61,427 bases of DNA. It comes from an uncultured Phocaeicola sp. Lineage in GTDB: Bacteria > Bacteroidota > Bacteroidia > Bacteroidales > Bacteroidaceae. The notes below the pieces were generated by a model. The model was given only the letters and a program-made list of their open reading frames with translations, made no database searches and was not told where the DNA came from. Below, one piece after another: positions 47,519-56,361 of the stretch. The stretch lies in NCBI GenBank assembly GCA_948956705.1, contig CARCZS010000014.1:1-61427 (forward strand), in the 5' to 3' direction. Both the position numbers and the translations under genes were made by a program. Position 1 is the first letter of the stretch, and each line of letters starts with the position of its first letter.

Positions 47519-47983
47519 TTACATTTCTTTTGCCAATAGTTTGGCTATTTTGCTTTTGCTCACTTTTCCCTTCAGCTGCACCAATGTACAATCGCCGTTT
47601 CCGGTGCATACGATGAGCAGTTCACGTATCACGTCATTCTTGCTTTTTGCCAGAATGCGCACCTTCTCACCTTCATCGTTTACCTGAACCAGCGTCTCGT
47701 ATCCTTCAATTCGCTGTGCGTTTATCTTTTTGTTGAAGCGTTCCTGTACATTTTTTGAGCAAGCTTCCAAGTCCAGAATTCTTATTGATTTAAATTTCCG
47801 GGCAAGCTTCGCATCGTTGTCATTTCCCATAAACATCTTTCCGATGGTCATCATAAACGGTGAGATATTAATACACTCTGCGTTGGGTTCTTTCCCGAAT
47901 TCATCGAAGAGGGAATTAAGGTTTTGGGCAAAACCGATGTGGCAGATAAATAATAATGCTAATGCCAATATGTACTTTTTCAT
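47519..47983 (-). CDS. DUF4252 domain protein, first copy
   Basis: A 154-residue exported protein: signal peptide MKKYILALALLFICHIGFAQ, then the DUF4252 core (SLFDEFGKEPNAECINISPFMM, GYETLVQVNDEGEKVRILAKSKND). The frame extends to an ATG at 48037, but the signal peptide begins at 47983, which is preferred. First gene of the four-gene sigma cassette. Bacteroidota often encode DUF4252 proteins with ECF factors; their job is unknown. Confidence 0.85.
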   Translation of the reverse strand: MKKYILALALLFICHIGFAQNLNSLFDEFGKEPNAECINISPFMMTIGKMFMGNDNDAKLARKFKSIRILDLEACSKNVQERFNKKINAQRIEGYETLVQVNDEGEKVRILAKSKNDVIRELLIVCTGNGDCTLVQLKGKVSKSKIAKLLAKEM

Positions 47984-48131
47984 GGTCTTATTTTGTTTAT
48001 GTTTATACTTTAGGTAATCTTTTAAAAGCGCTTTCATTTAGATAGACGGAAGCAGAAAGAATGTTGTTACAAAGAAAAGTGTTTTTTTCTTTCAGATGGG
48101 GAAAAAATAATCGGGGGGATATGGGTTGTTC

Positions 48132-48863
48132 TTAGTTGCGGACAGGAAGACGCACCCATAACCATTTGGGAATGAGTCTCCAGAAGAATACCAGTACTTG
48201 ATAGCGCCGGTCGATGATGACGGTTCGTTTCTTTTTGTTGAGTGCACTGATGATGTGTGCGGCTACTTTGGAAACGTTCATCAGCAGAGGGTATTTGTCG
48301 TCTTTCAGTAGCGGGGTGGCTACAAATCCGGGGCGGATGTCGGTGAAGACAATGGGTAGCCGGTTCATGTGTGCCAATTGGTCGAGGGCCTCGATGTAAG
48401 TATTCTGAAAACGTTTGGTGGCAGAATAAGCGGGAGCCGAACCCAGCCCTTTGGTTCCGGCAATGGAACTGATTACTGCCAAATGTCCGTATCCTTGTTG
48501 TTCAAAATAATGATAGGCTGCCGTCACCATGCGGATGAAACCCTCCACATTGGTGGCGGCAGTCTGTAGTTCGATATCCGGTGTCAGAGAGAGATTTTGT
48601 TTGCCGATGCCTGAGCTCAGCAAGAATAAATCCATTCCTCCCAGCTTATCTATCAGTCGTTGCAGCAAATGGGGCGCATCTTCGCGGGTGACGTCCAAGG
48701 CTTGGGCGCACACCTGTCCGGGAGCAGTCAGGAGGAGTTTTTCCAGTTCCTCTTCCCTGCGTCCGGCTATGCCTACCTGCCATCCGGCTTTCAGGTAGCC
48801 TTTGGCTACTTCCAGCCCGATGCCCGAGGTGGCTCCGATGATGACAACCCGTCTGACTGACAT
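48132..48863 (-). CDS. Short-chain dehydrogenase/reductase (SDR)
   Basis: A 243-residue Rossmann-fold oxidoreductase. The cofactor motif GATSGIG is at residues 10-16, followed by AGRREEEL (a basic residue there suggests NADPH). The catalytic Ser lies in VISSIAG and the YxxxK pair in YSATK. The C-terminus is basic and hydrophobic (VFFWRLIPKWLWVRLP), perhaps membrane-associated. The substrate is unknown. It begins 8 bp after the end of the sulfhydrylase gene on the same strand. Confidence 0.9.
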   Translation of the reverse strand: MSVRRVVIIGATSGIGLEVAKGYLKAGWQVGIAGRREEELEKLLLTAPGQVCAQALDVTREDAPHLLQRLIDKLGGMDLFLLSSGIGKQNLSLTPDIELQTAATNVEGFIRMVTAAYHYFEQQGYGHLAVISSIAGTKGLGSAPAYSATKRFQNTYIEALDQLAHMNRLPIVFTDIRPGFVATPLLKDDKYPLLMNVSKVAAHIISALNKKKRTVIIDRRYQVLVFFWRLIPKWLWVRLPVRN

Positions 48864-48871
48864 AGCTTGTC

Positions 48872-50158
48872 TTATTTAATATGTTCCAAGGCCTGTTCCA
48901 AATCAGCGATGATGTCGTTGGCATCTTCGATACCTACCGACAGGCGGATTAAGTCGGGTGCAACTCCGGCTTCCATCAACTGCTCGTCCGTCAACTGGCG
49001 GTGTGTATGACTGGCAGGGTGGAGCACACACGTGCGGGCATCTGCCACATGAGTCACGATGCAGGCCAGTTTCAGTGCGTCCATAAATTTGATGGCCTCT
49101 TCGCGGCTACCGTTCAGTCCGAAAGCGATAACGCCGCAAGAGCCGTTCGGCATATATTTCTGTGCCAGTTCATAATATTTGCTGCTCTTCAGGCCACAAT
49201 AGTTCACCCATTTCACCTGTGGATTGGCTTCCAGCCACTCGGCAACTTTTTGTGCATTCTCACAGTGACGAGGCACGCGCAGATGGAGTGTTTCAAGTCC
49301 CAGATTCAGCAGGAACGCATTTTGTGGTGACTGAATGGAACCGAGGTCACGCATCAGTTGTGCGGTAGCTTTGGTCATATAGGCCATTTTGCCGAATGCC
49401 TTGGTGTAAGTCAATCCGTGGTAAGACTCGTCCGGCTGCGTCAGTCCGGGGAATTTGTCAGCGTGCGCTTCCCAGTCGAAATTACCGCTGTCTACGATGG
49501 CTCCGCCTACACTGGTGGCGTGTCCGTCCATATATTTGGTGGTAGAGTGAGTCACAATGTCGGCTCCCCATTCAAACGGGCGGCAGTTGATGGGAGTGGC
49601 GAAAGTATTGTCGACAATCAGAGGTACACCATGCTTGTGGGCAATGCGTGCAAACTTCTCAATGTCAAGTACATCGATGCTGGGGTTTGAGATGGTTTCT
49701 CCGAACAATGCTTTGGTGTTCGGGCGGAAAGCCTTGTCAATTTCTTCTTCGGGCGCATCGGCATTGACAAAAGTGCATTCGATGCCGAGTTTCTTCAATG
49801 TAACTCCGAAAAGGTTGAAAGTACCGCCGTAGATGGTAGACGAGCACACGAAATGGTCACCTGCCTGGCAGATATTAAAAATGGCATAGAAATTAGCAGC
49901 CTGTCCCGATGAAGTAAGCATGGCCCCCACGCCACCTTCCAATGCGGCAATTTTTGCTGCCACTGCGTCATTGGTAGGGTTTTGCAAGCGGGTATAGAAA
50001 TAGCCCGTATCTTCAAGGTCGAATAAACGAGCCATCTGTTCGCTGGTATCATACTTGAAAGTTGTACTTTGATAAATGGGCAAAACGCGCGGTTCCCCTT
50101 TCTTCGGCTGCCATCCTCCTTGTACGCAAAGGGTGGATTTGCTAAACTTCTTATCCAT
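48872..50158 (-). CDS. O-acetylhomoserine aminocarboxypropyltransferase/cysteine synthase family enzyme
   Basis: A 428-residue PLP enzyme of the Cys/Met metabolism (gamma) family that makes homocysteine from O-acetylhomoserine and sulfide. PLP-binding features: SSGQAANFYAIFNI, DNTFATPINCRPFEWGADIV, and the Schiff-base Lys in HSTTKYMDGHATSVGG. The C-terminal part ends in HPASHTHRQL and LIRLSVGIEDANDIIADLEQAL. The long form (about 425-430 residues) fits MetY rather than MetB/MetC. It leads a pair with the SDR gene. Confidence 0.93.
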   Translation of the reverse strand: MDKKFSKSTLCVQGGWQPKKGEPRVLPIYQSTTFKYDTSEQMARLFDLEDTGYFYTRLQNPTNDAVAAKIAALEGGVGAMLTSSGQAANFYAIFNICQAGDHFVCSSTIYGGTFNLFGVTLKKLGIECTFVNADAPEEEIDKAFRPNTKALFGETISNPSIDVLDIEKFARIAHKHGVPLIVDNTFATPINCRPFEWGADIVTHSTTKYMDGHATSVGGAIVDSGNFDWEAHADKFPGLTQPDESYHGLTYTKAFGKMAYMTKATAQLMRDLGSIQSPQNAFLLNLGLETLHLRVPRHCENAQKVAEWLEANPQVKWVNYCGLKSSKYYELAQKYMPNGSCGVIAFGLNGSREEAIKFMDALKLACIVTHVADARTCVLHPASHTHRQLTDEQLMEAGVAPDLIRLSVGIEDANDIIADLEQALEHIK

Positions 50159-50202
50159 GTCTATTCTTTAAGTTAATGGTTTTACTTTAAGTAAATTGAA
50201 CG

Positions 50203-50210
50203 CAAAAGTA
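50203..50210 (-). promoter_or_regulatory. -7 box of the sulfhydrylase gene
   Basis: TACTTTTG on the minus strand fits TAnnTTTG, 45 bp before the ATG. Confidence 0.45.
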
Positions 50211-50252
50211 AGAATAATCTCTTATTTAGTGTTCTTTTATTAGGAAAAGTAT

Positions 50253-50260
50253 TATATTTG
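50253..50260 (+). promoter_or_regulatory. -7 box of the thioesterase gene
   Basis: TATATTTG; transcription would start near 50266, after the in-frame ATG at 50262. This favours ATG 50283 as the start of the thioesterase. Confidence 0.5.
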
Positions 50261-50282
50261 AATGAAATTAATAAGCATAACT

Positions 50283-50726
50283 ATGGGAGAGGAAATAAAA
50301 TTCAGGCATACGATGCCGGTACAAATACGGTTTAGTGACGTAGACCAGTTCGGACACATGAACAATTCAGTCTACTTTTCTTTATACGATTTGGCAAAGA
50401 CGACTTATATAAAAGATGTGTTGGGGAGCGCAGACTGGCATAAGATGGCAATTGTGGTAGCGAATATCAATGCCAATTTCTATGCACCTGTATTCTTTTC
50501 AGACCATTTGATAATAGAAACGGCTGTTGTCCAGTTGGGGCATAAAAGTTTCACATTGCTGCAACGTGCCGTGGCGACGGATACGCAGGAAGTGAAATGC
50601 GAGTGCCGCACAGTGATGGTGGGCTATGATATTGCAACCAAAGAGCCGAAGCAGATAGCTAAGGATTATAAGCAGGCGATTTGTGCTTACGAGGGCAAGA
50701 CAATGGACGAGTTGGCAAAGAAGTAA
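50283..50726 (+). CDS. Acyl-CoA thioesterase (hotdog fold, 4HBT family)
   Basis: A 147-residue cytoplasmic enzyme that hydrolyses acyl-CoA or acyl-ACP. The hotdog signature is FSDVDQFGHMNNSVYFSLYDLAKTTY, with the Asp/His/Asn set of the YbgC/FadM-like group, followed by beta strands FSDHLIIETAVVQLGHKSFTLLQRAV. Seven more codons are open up to ATG 50262, but that codon lies at or before the likely transcription start. The exact substrate is unknown. Confidence 0.88.
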   Translation: MGEEIKFRHTMPVQIRFSDVDQFGHMNNSVYFSLYDLAKTTYIKDVLGSADWHKMAIVVANINANFYAPVFFSDHLIIETAVVQLGHKSFTLLQRAVATDTQEVKCECRTVMVGYDIATKEPKQIAKDYKQAICAYEGKTMDELAKK

Positions 50727-50759
50727 CCCCCTTCTTCGATATAATAAATTAATTTATGA

Positions 50760-50806
50760 ATTATTCGGTGATTTATTAATATAATAGCTCGCCGAATTAT
50801 TTTTTT
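50760..50806 (+). terminator. Terminator after the thioesterase gene
   Basis: ATTATTCGGTGA (50760-50771) pairs with TCGCCGAATTAT (50789-50800) with one mismatch, then TTTTTT. A TACCTTTG at 50808 resembles a -7 box. From there to 51000 I see no open frame or structure. Confidence 0.65.
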
Positions 50807-50999
50807 ATACCTTTGTGAAGAGGACGTTGTTATTGCTTCGCATGATGCCGGTCTTCTTTTTCTTTCCCTTCCCGCATAGAAATTTAATGATTTATACTTA
50901 CCTTGTCTTAAAGAAGGCTTCAATAACAGCATCTTTGTTTTAATTATACCTTCTGTTTAAAAAATAATCGTTATATCATAAAATATTTCATTAAATCTA

Positions 51000-51030
51000 T
51001 TTGTGTTATTAAATTAAGTTCTTATATTTG
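51000..51030 (+). promoter_or_regulatory. Promoter of the sialic acid operon
   Basis: TTTG (51000-51003), exactly 19 bp, TATATTTG (51023-51030): a full match to the Bacteroides consensus. The leader is about 20 nt before the ATG at 51055. No clear operator is seen. Confidence 0.75.
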
Positions 51031-51054
51031 CGAAGTCGAATTGATTTAATATAA

Positions 51055-52293
51055 ATGAAAAACAAGAAAATCTATCCTTGGGTGGTGGTAGGTCTTTTGT
51101 GGGTTGTAGCACTTCTCAACTACATGGACCGCCAGATGCTTTCTACAATGCAGGAAGCAATGAAAGTGGACATTGTGGAGCTCAATAAGGCTGAGGCTTT
51201 TGGAGCTTTGATGGCTGTATTTTTGTGGATTTACGGTTTTATGAGTCCGGTAGCCGGCATTATTGCCGACCGGGTGAGTCGTAAATGGTTAATCGTCGGT
51301 AGCCTTTTTGTATGGTCTGCCGTGACTTATTTGATGGGTTATGCGACTGATTTCCATGAACTTTACTGGCTGCGTGCCACCATGGGAGTGAGTGAGGCTC
51401 TATATATTCCTTCAGCACTTTCGCTGATTGCCGACTGGCATCAGGACAAATCACGTTCGCTTGCTATCGGTATCCACATGACCGGTCTGTACACCGGACA
51501 GGCCATCGGAGGTTTTGGCGCAACAGTGGCGGCCGCTTTCTCCTGGCAGCTTACCTTCCATTGGTTTGGTATTGTAGGTATTATCTATGCGCTGGTATTG
51601 GTGCTGTTCCTGCACGAAAATCCTACTCATATAAAAATAGAGAAACTTGCAAAGGAAACGCCTCGCAAGAAAGGCTCTGTCTTCAGCGGATTGGCAGTTG
51701 TACTGTCCAATTGGGCTTTCTGGATTATCCTGTTCTATTTTGCAGCTCCCAGTTTGCCGGGATGGGCAACCAAGAATTGGCTTCCGACATTATTCTCCGA
51801 AAGTCTGAATATTCCAATGGCTGAGGCAGGCCCGATTTCTACTATAACCATTGCCCTGTCATCGTTTATCGGTGTTATTGTGGGTGGTGTCTTGTCGGAT
51901 AAATGGGTACAGAAGAATATCCGCGGACGTGTTTATACCGGTGCCATCGGTTTGGGACTGACGGTTCCTTCCTTGCTGTTGCTGGGCTTCGGACACAGCT
52001 TTGTGAGTGTGGTGGGAGCCGGATTACTCTTTGGAGTAGGTTATGGTATCTTCGATGCCAACAATATGCCGATTCTGTGTCAGTTTGTATCAGACAAACA
52101 TCGTGGAACCGCTTATGGAATTATGAACATGACAGGTGTGTTTGCCGGTGCAGCCGTAACGGAACTTTTAGGCAAATGGACTGACGGAGGCGGATTGGGA
52201 CAGGGCTTTGCCATGCTGAGCGTCATCGTTCTGGTTGCTTTGGCTCTCCAGCTATTCTTCCTGCGTCCGAAGACAGATAATATGGTAGATTAA
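51055..52293 (+). CDS. nanT: MFS transporter, probable sialic acid permease
   Basis: A 412-residue inner-membrane carrier of the major facilitator superfamily, with twelve hydrophobic helices. It starts KNKKIYPWVVVGLLWVVALLNYMDRQMLS and has the loop 2-3 motif GIIADRVSRKW, and RLGVG-like GVGYGIFDANNMPILCQFV in the C-half. Its place at the head of an operon with a sialic acid lyase and epimerase makes it the likely inner-membrane importer of N-acetylneuraminate, as for Bacteroides NanT. Transport specificity is inferred from context. Confidence 0.88.
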   Translation: MKNKKIYPWVVVGLLWVVALLNYMDRQMLSTMQEAMKVDIVELNKAEAFGALMAVFLWIYGFMSPVAGIIADRVSRKWLIVGSLFVWSAVTYLMGYATDFHELYWLRATMGVSEALYIPSALSLIADWHQDKSRSLAIGIHMTGLYTGQAIGGFGATVAAAFSWQLTFHWFGIVGIIYALVLVLFLHENPTHIKIEKLAKETPRKKGSVFSGLAVVLSNWAFWIILFYFAAPSLPGWATKNWLPTLFSESLNIPMAEAGPISTITIALSSFIGVIVGGVLSDKWVQKNIRGRVYTGAIGLGLTVPSLLLLGFGHSFVSVVGAGLLFGVGYGIFDANNMPILCQFVSDKHRGTAYGIMNMTGVFAGAAVTELLGKWTDGGGLGQGFAMLSVIVLVALALQLFFLRPKTDNMVD

Positions 52294-52312
52294 ATTATAC
52301 ATTAAGACAACA

Positions 52313-52759
52313 ATGATAGTTTCAAGATTAGAGAACAGTTCACGGATAGAAAGTCTTCATCCGTTGTTCAAACAATTATTTGATTATGTAAAGACGCATG
52401 ACTTGCTGAATGCTCCTTTGGGACGCATTGAACTGGACGGCGATAACTTATTTATTAATAATGTAAATCCCGAATGTGTTCCAGCCGACAAGCAAGTGCT
52501 GGAAATGCACCGTGATTACATTGATGTGCATATTCTTTTGACGGGTCAGGAAACTATCGGTTGGAAGGCTATTGAAACATTGGAACATCAGGCTCAGGCT
52601 TATCAAAAGGAGGGAGATTGTGCACTTTATAGTGACAGACCCACCTTGTTTGCCACCTTACAGCCCGGTGAGTTTGCCATTGTTTATCCCGAAGACCCGC
52701 ATGCTCCGGTCATCGGTGAAGGAAAAATCAGAAAATTAATAGGAAAAGTAAAACTCTAA
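52313..52759 (+). CDS. YhcH/YjgK/YiaL family protein, possible sialic acid anomerase (NanQ-like)
   Basis: A 148-residue cupin-like protein of the DUF386 family. Motifs: IELDGDNLFINNVNPECVPADKQVLEMHRDYIDVHILLTGQETIGW and FAIVYPEDPHAPVIGEG, with the conserved His/Glu metal ligands. In E. coli YhcH (NanQ) speeds interconversion of sialic acid anomers and is part of the nan operon. The same role is likely here because it lies between transporter and lyase. It starts 19 bp after nanT and ends 11 bp before the lyase. Confidence 0.88.
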   Translation: MIVSRLENSSRIESLHPLFKQLFDYVKTHDLLNAPLGRIELDGDNLFINNVNPECVPADKQVLEMHRDYIDVHILLTGQETIGWKAIETLEHQAQAYQKEGDCALYSDRPTLFATLQPGEFAIVYPEDPHAPVIGEGKIRKLIGKVKL

Positions 52760-52770
52760 AAGAAATAGTT

Positions 52771-53688
52771 ATGGAAAAGATTATTGGACTTATTGACGCA
52801 CCTTTTACCCCGTTTTATGAAAACGGAGAAGTGAATTATGAACCGATTGAAGCCTATTGCCAACTGCTGGTAAAGAATGGCCTTCAGGGAGTATTTATCA
52901 ATGGTTCTTCCGGTGAAGGTTATATGCTGACCGAAGACGAACGTATGAAATTGGCAGAACGTTGGGTGGAAGTTGCTCCTCAAGGTTTTAAAGTTATCGT
53001 ACACGTGGGTAGCACTTGTGTGAAGTCCAGCAAACGTTTGGCTGAACATGCCCAAAAGATTGGTGCGTGGGGTATTGGTGCCATGGCTCCTCCCTTCCCG
53101 AAAGTAGGCCGTATTGAAGAGTTGGTGAAATATTGCGAAGAAATCGCTTGCGGTGCACCCGAACTTCCTTTCTATTTCTATCACATTCCTGCGTTTAACG
53201 GCGCTTTCTTGCCGATGGTAGCTTTCCTTGAAGCTGTGGACGGACGCATTCCAAACTTTGCCGGTATCAAATATACCTTCGAAAGTATGTATGAATATAA
53301 CCAGTGCCGTCTTTACAAGAACGGTAAGTTCGATATGCTTCACGGACAGGACGAAACAATTCTTCCTTGTCTTGCTATGGGCGGTGCTCAGGGCGGTATC
53401 GGCGGAACAACAAACTACAACGGCAAAGAATTGGTAGGCATCATCGAAGCATGGAAAGCCGGAGACTTGGAACTGGCCCGCGAACGTCAGAACTTTGCAC
53501 AGGAAGTAATCAATGTTATCTGCCATTATCGCGGTAATATTGTCGGTGGTAAACGTATTATGAAACTGATTGGTCTGGATTTGGGTAAGAACCGCACTCC
53601 ATTCCAGAATATGACCGATGAAGAAGAAGCTGCCATGAAGAAAGAATTGGAAGCAATCAACTTCTTTGAAAGATGTAACAAATTCTAA
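52771..53688 (+). CDS. nanL: N-acetylneuraminate lyase
   Basis: A 305-residue class I aldolase that splits N-acetylneuraminate into N-acetylmannosamine and pyruvate. The DapA-type barrel shows the pyruvate-binding NGSSGEGYMLT motif, catalytic Tyr137 in FYFYHIP and the Schiff-base Lys167 in AGIKYT, at nearly the same positions as in E. coli NanA (Tyr137, Lys165). A Gly-rich segment (GGAQGGIGGTTNYNG) follows. Third gene of the operon. Confidence 0.94.
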   Translation: MEKIIGLIDAPFTPFYENGEVNYEPIEAYCQLLVKNGLQGVFINGSSGEGYMLTEDERMKLAERWVEVAPQGFKVIVHVGSTCVKSSKRLAEHAQKIGAWGIGAMAPPFPKVGRIEELVKYCEEIACGAPELPFYFYHIPAFNGAFLPMVAFLEAVDGRIPNFAGIKYTFESMYEYNQCRLYKNGKFDMLHGQDETILPCLAMGGAQGGIGGTTNYNGKELVGIIEAWKAGDLELARERQNFAQEVINVICHYRGNIVGGKRIMKLIGLDLGKNRTPFQNMTDEEEAAMKKELEAINFFERCNKF

Positions 53689-53705
53689 ATAAAACATTTG
53701 CTCTT

Positions 53706-54887
53706 ATGAATGTAAATGAATATTTGTCGAACTGGGCAGAATGCTATAAAAGAGATTTGACTGAAAACATTCTTCCGTTCTGGTTGGAAAACGGTCTTGA
53801 CCGCAAGCATGGTGGTGTATATACCTGCCTGAACCGTGACGGAAGTCTGATGGATACCACCAAGTCGGTATGGTTTCAGGGACGTTTCGGCTTTATCGCA
53901 GCCTATGCCTACAATAATATAGAGAAGAATCCCGAATGGCTGGCAGCTTCAAAAAGTTGCATCGATTTTATCGAGGCGCATTGTTTTGATGCCGACGGAC
54001 GTATGTATTTTGAAGTAATGGAAGATGGCACTCCGCTGCGTAAACGCCGTTATGTCTTCTCGGAAGGCTTTGCCGCCATTGCCATGTCGGAATATTCTAT
54101 TGCATCGGGAGACCGTACCTATGCCGAGAAAGCATTGGAGCTGTTCAAGCGCATCATGCACTTCCTCAATACTCCGGGCATATTGGAACCGAAGTATCTG
54201 GATACGTTGAAATCGCAAGGACATTCCATCACAATGATTCTGGTAAATACTGCTTCGCGCATCCGCGCAGCTATCAATGATCCGGTGCTGACAGAACAAA
54301 TCGACCGTTCCATCAAGGCATTACGTACTTATTTCATGCATCCGGAGTTTAAGGCATTGCTTGAAATGGTAGGTCCTGACGGAGAATTTATCGATTCTAT
54401 CAACGGCCGTACCATCAATCCGGGACACTGCATTGAGACAGCCTGGTTTATTTTGGAAGAGGCTAAGTATCGCAACTGGGATAAAGAATTGGTTGATATG
54501 GCATTGACAATCCTTGACTGGTCTTGGGACTGGGGATGGGACAAGGAATATGGCGGTATCATTAATTTCCGTGATTGCAAGAATCTGCCTCCTCAGGATT
54601 ATTCTCAGGATATGAAGTTCTGGTGGCCGCAGACAGAAGCTGTTATTGCTACTCTGTATGCTTATCAGGCTACAGGCAATGAAAAATATCTGGAGATGCA
54701 TAAGCAAATCAGCGACTGGACTTATGCCCACTTCCCTGATAATGAATATGGCGAATGGTATGGTTATCTGCATCGTGACGGAACAGTGGCACAGCCGGCT
54801 AAGGGTAATATCTTTAAAGGGCCGTTCCATATTCCCAGAATGATGATTCGCAGCTATACGCTTTGCGAAGAGATACTGAAGAAATAA
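53706..54887 (+). CDS. nanE: N-acylglucosamine 2-epimerase (AGE family)
   Basis: A 393-residue (alpha/alpha)6-barrel enzyme of the renin-binding-protein type. Motifs: ILPFWLENGLDRKHGGVYTCLNRDG, KSVWFQGRFGFIAAYAYN, GHSITMILVNTASRI, NPGHCIETAWFILEEA and KFWWPQTEAVIATLYAYQATG, with paired His and Glu/Arg active-site residues. In Bacteroides such an enzyme turns N-acetylmannosamine directly into GlcNAc, replacing the NanK/NanE kinase route of E. coli. It closes the operon, 17 bp after nanL. Confidence 0.92.
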   Translation: MNVNEYLSNWAECYKRDLTENILPFWLENGLDRKHGGVYTCLNRDGSLMDTTKSVWFQGRFGFIAAYAYNNIEKNPEWLAASKSCIDFIEAHCFDADGRMYFEVMEDGTPLRKRRYVFSEGFAAIAMSEYSIASGDRTYAEKALELFKRIMHFLNTPGILEPKYLDTLKSQGHSITMILVNTASRIRAAINDPVLTEQIDRSIKALRTYFMHPEFKALLEMVGPDGEFIDSINGRTINPGHCIETAWFILEEAKYRNWDKELVDMALTILDWSWDWGWDKEYGGIINFRDCKNLPPQDYSQDMKFWWPQTEAVIATLYAYQATGNEKYLEMHKQISDWTYAHFPDNEYGEWYGYLHRDGTVAQPAKGNIFKGPFHIPRMMIRSYTLCEEILKK

Positions 54888-54907
54888 TATTAGACTTAAT
54901 AAGGTTG

Positions 54908-54948
54908 AAAGCCGCAGCAACGTTGGGAAACGAAGTTGCGGCTTTTTT
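54908..54948. terminator. Terminator of the nan operon
   Basis: AAAGCCGCAGC (54908-54918) pairs with GTTGCGGCTTT (54935-54945) with one wobble, then TTTTTT. It lies between convergent genes and can serve the plus strand best. Confidence 0.82.
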
Positions 54949-54965
54949 ATTGTCACTTGAAAGAG

Positions 54966-56180
54966 CTATTCGGCCAAGACTTTATCCAGCCATGGCAGCA
55001 CAAATTCATTTTTGAAGTAATGGTTCGGTCCGTCTACATTTACGGAGTCATAGAAAGAGGTTCTGCCGAGTCCTTCAGGCAAGTTTTTGGCAGGATTACG
55101 TGTCTCGGGTGCTGCATATTTCTGATAATGGTGTGTTTCAATGTTTTCCGGGTGTCCGCTTATCTCATAGGCTCGTTTTACTAAATTGAAGTCTCTGTCC
55201 AGTCCGCCTTCCGTCAGAATGATGGGGCGAGGAGCAAGCGAGGCCACTATATCAGGAAAGTTGAAGTATTTCCAGAAGTCGGGTATTAAATGGCGGATGG
55301 AATTGGGGAAAGGACGGCGTCCCCTTTGATCCGGTTCTGTCATTACAGTGGCTCGTTCCTGTGTTTGGCATAAAAAGTCATTGTAGACGAAAGCGTAAAT
55401 GGAAGGATCCATGACGCCCAATACCATTAGAGGTTCAGTGCCCAAAGAAAATCCACTGACAACAATACGGTCTTGGCGTATGAAGGGTTGGCATTTCATC
55501 CATTCCAGCACCTGTTTATTTAGAAAAGAAGTATAACCCAAATAGCTCCATCCCAATTCCAGCAAAATGCGTGACGGAGTGTCATAATCATAACTTGTTC
55601 CGGCCAACGGTTCCAGGTCGGCTGCCTCTCCTGCCGCCGCATTGTCTACAGCCACTGCGATGTATCCTTGTTTTGCAATATTTAAAGCCATGGCCGCCCG
55701 CATATTGCTGGCAGAGACTTCTCCGATGAGGTTTTCTTTCGTCATACCCGAGCCGGGGATGCATAGTACGGCAGGACCGGGACTTTGGGCCTTGTCGGGA
55801 ATCAGTATATAAAAAGTAGAAACACAGTGAGGCAGTGGGTAGAATTCCCATTTTTCTTGCCGATAACCATCTTTCTGTATTTTCTCTATACAGACAGGCA
55901 CCGGTTGATCGGTGATGTGGGGATGATGCATGATTTCTATCATGGCTGTCCGTACTCCTTTTTGCCATTCGGCAAATTCTTGCCGGGTGAAGTCATGCCG
56001 GAATGCATAGAGTGGTTTAGTATCTTTGAGCATGGCATGTACTACTCCGTAGGTGCTGAGATAACGTCCGTCATTTCGTTCGGAACAAACGGTTTTATGT
56101 TTTTCCGGAGAAAATGTTGTTTGCGCAAATAGCATTGACGATGACAGGCAGACGATGAGGAGAACTGCCCATTTCTTCAT
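54966..56180 (-). CDS. Secreted alpha/beta-hydrolase (esterase-like)
   Basis: A 404-residue exported hydrolase: signal peptide MKKWAVLLIVCLSSSMLFAQ, then an alpha/beta core. The nucleophile elbow is GFSLG in VVSGFSLGTEPLM; an oxyanion region is VLCIPGSGMTKENLIGE; acid and base candidates are Asp in ILTEGGLDRDF and His in ETHHYQKY. It resembles acetylxylan-esterase / 'dienelactone hydrolase family' proteins of Bacteroidetes polysaccharide loci. The frame opens at 56225, but the signal peptide begins at 56180. It may remove acyl groups from a glycan taken up by the SusC/SusD pair upstream; a terminator-like hairpin separates them. Confidence 0.82.
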   Translation of the reverse strand: MKKWAVLLIVCLSSSMLFAQTTFSPEKHKTVCSERNDGRYLSTYGVVHAMLKDTKPLYAFRHDFTRQEFAEWQKGVRTAMIEIMHHPHITDQPVPVCIEKIQKDGYRQEKWEFYPLPHCVSTFYILIPDKAQSPGPAVLCIPGSGMTKENLIGEVSASNMRAAMALNIAKQGYIAVAVDNAAAGEAADLEPLAGTSYDYDTPSRILLELGWSYLGYTSFLNKQVLEWMKCQPFIRQDRIVVSGFSLGTEPLMVLGVMDPSIYAFVYNDFLCQTQERATVMTEPDQRGRRPFPNSIRHLIPDFWKYFNFPDIVASLAPRPIILTEGGLDRDFNLVKRAYEISGHPENIETHHYQKYAAPETRNPAKNLPEGLGRTSFYDSVNVDGPNHYFKNEFVLPWLDKVLAE

Positions 56181-56283
56181 TTTAAGTTTTGTTTTCTGCA
56201 TGATTAGATTGTATGAGGTTATCATTTTGAGGCTAAGATAATAAATTGGAAATGAATTGTGGTGAATTTACCATAGAAAATTA

Positions 56284-56311
56284 AAGAGGACACCCTCCCG
56301 GGCATCCTCTT
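56284..56311 (-). terminator. Hairpin after susD, likely terminator
   Basis: On the minus strand AAGAGGA and TCCTCTT (56284-56290 and 56305-56311) enclose a second CCC/GGG pairing; a weak T-rich run (TAATTTTC) follows. It would end the SusC-SusD transcript before the hydrolase gene. Confidence 0.55.
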
Positions 56312-56361
56312 CCAAAATCAATGTTAAAATCGACTATATCTGTAATACAGATGTCTTTTAA

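Noticed and set aside
52756..53697. 313-codon minus-strand frame opposite nanL
   Set aside because: Antisense of a clear lyase with catalytic residues in place; composition is that of a shadow frame.
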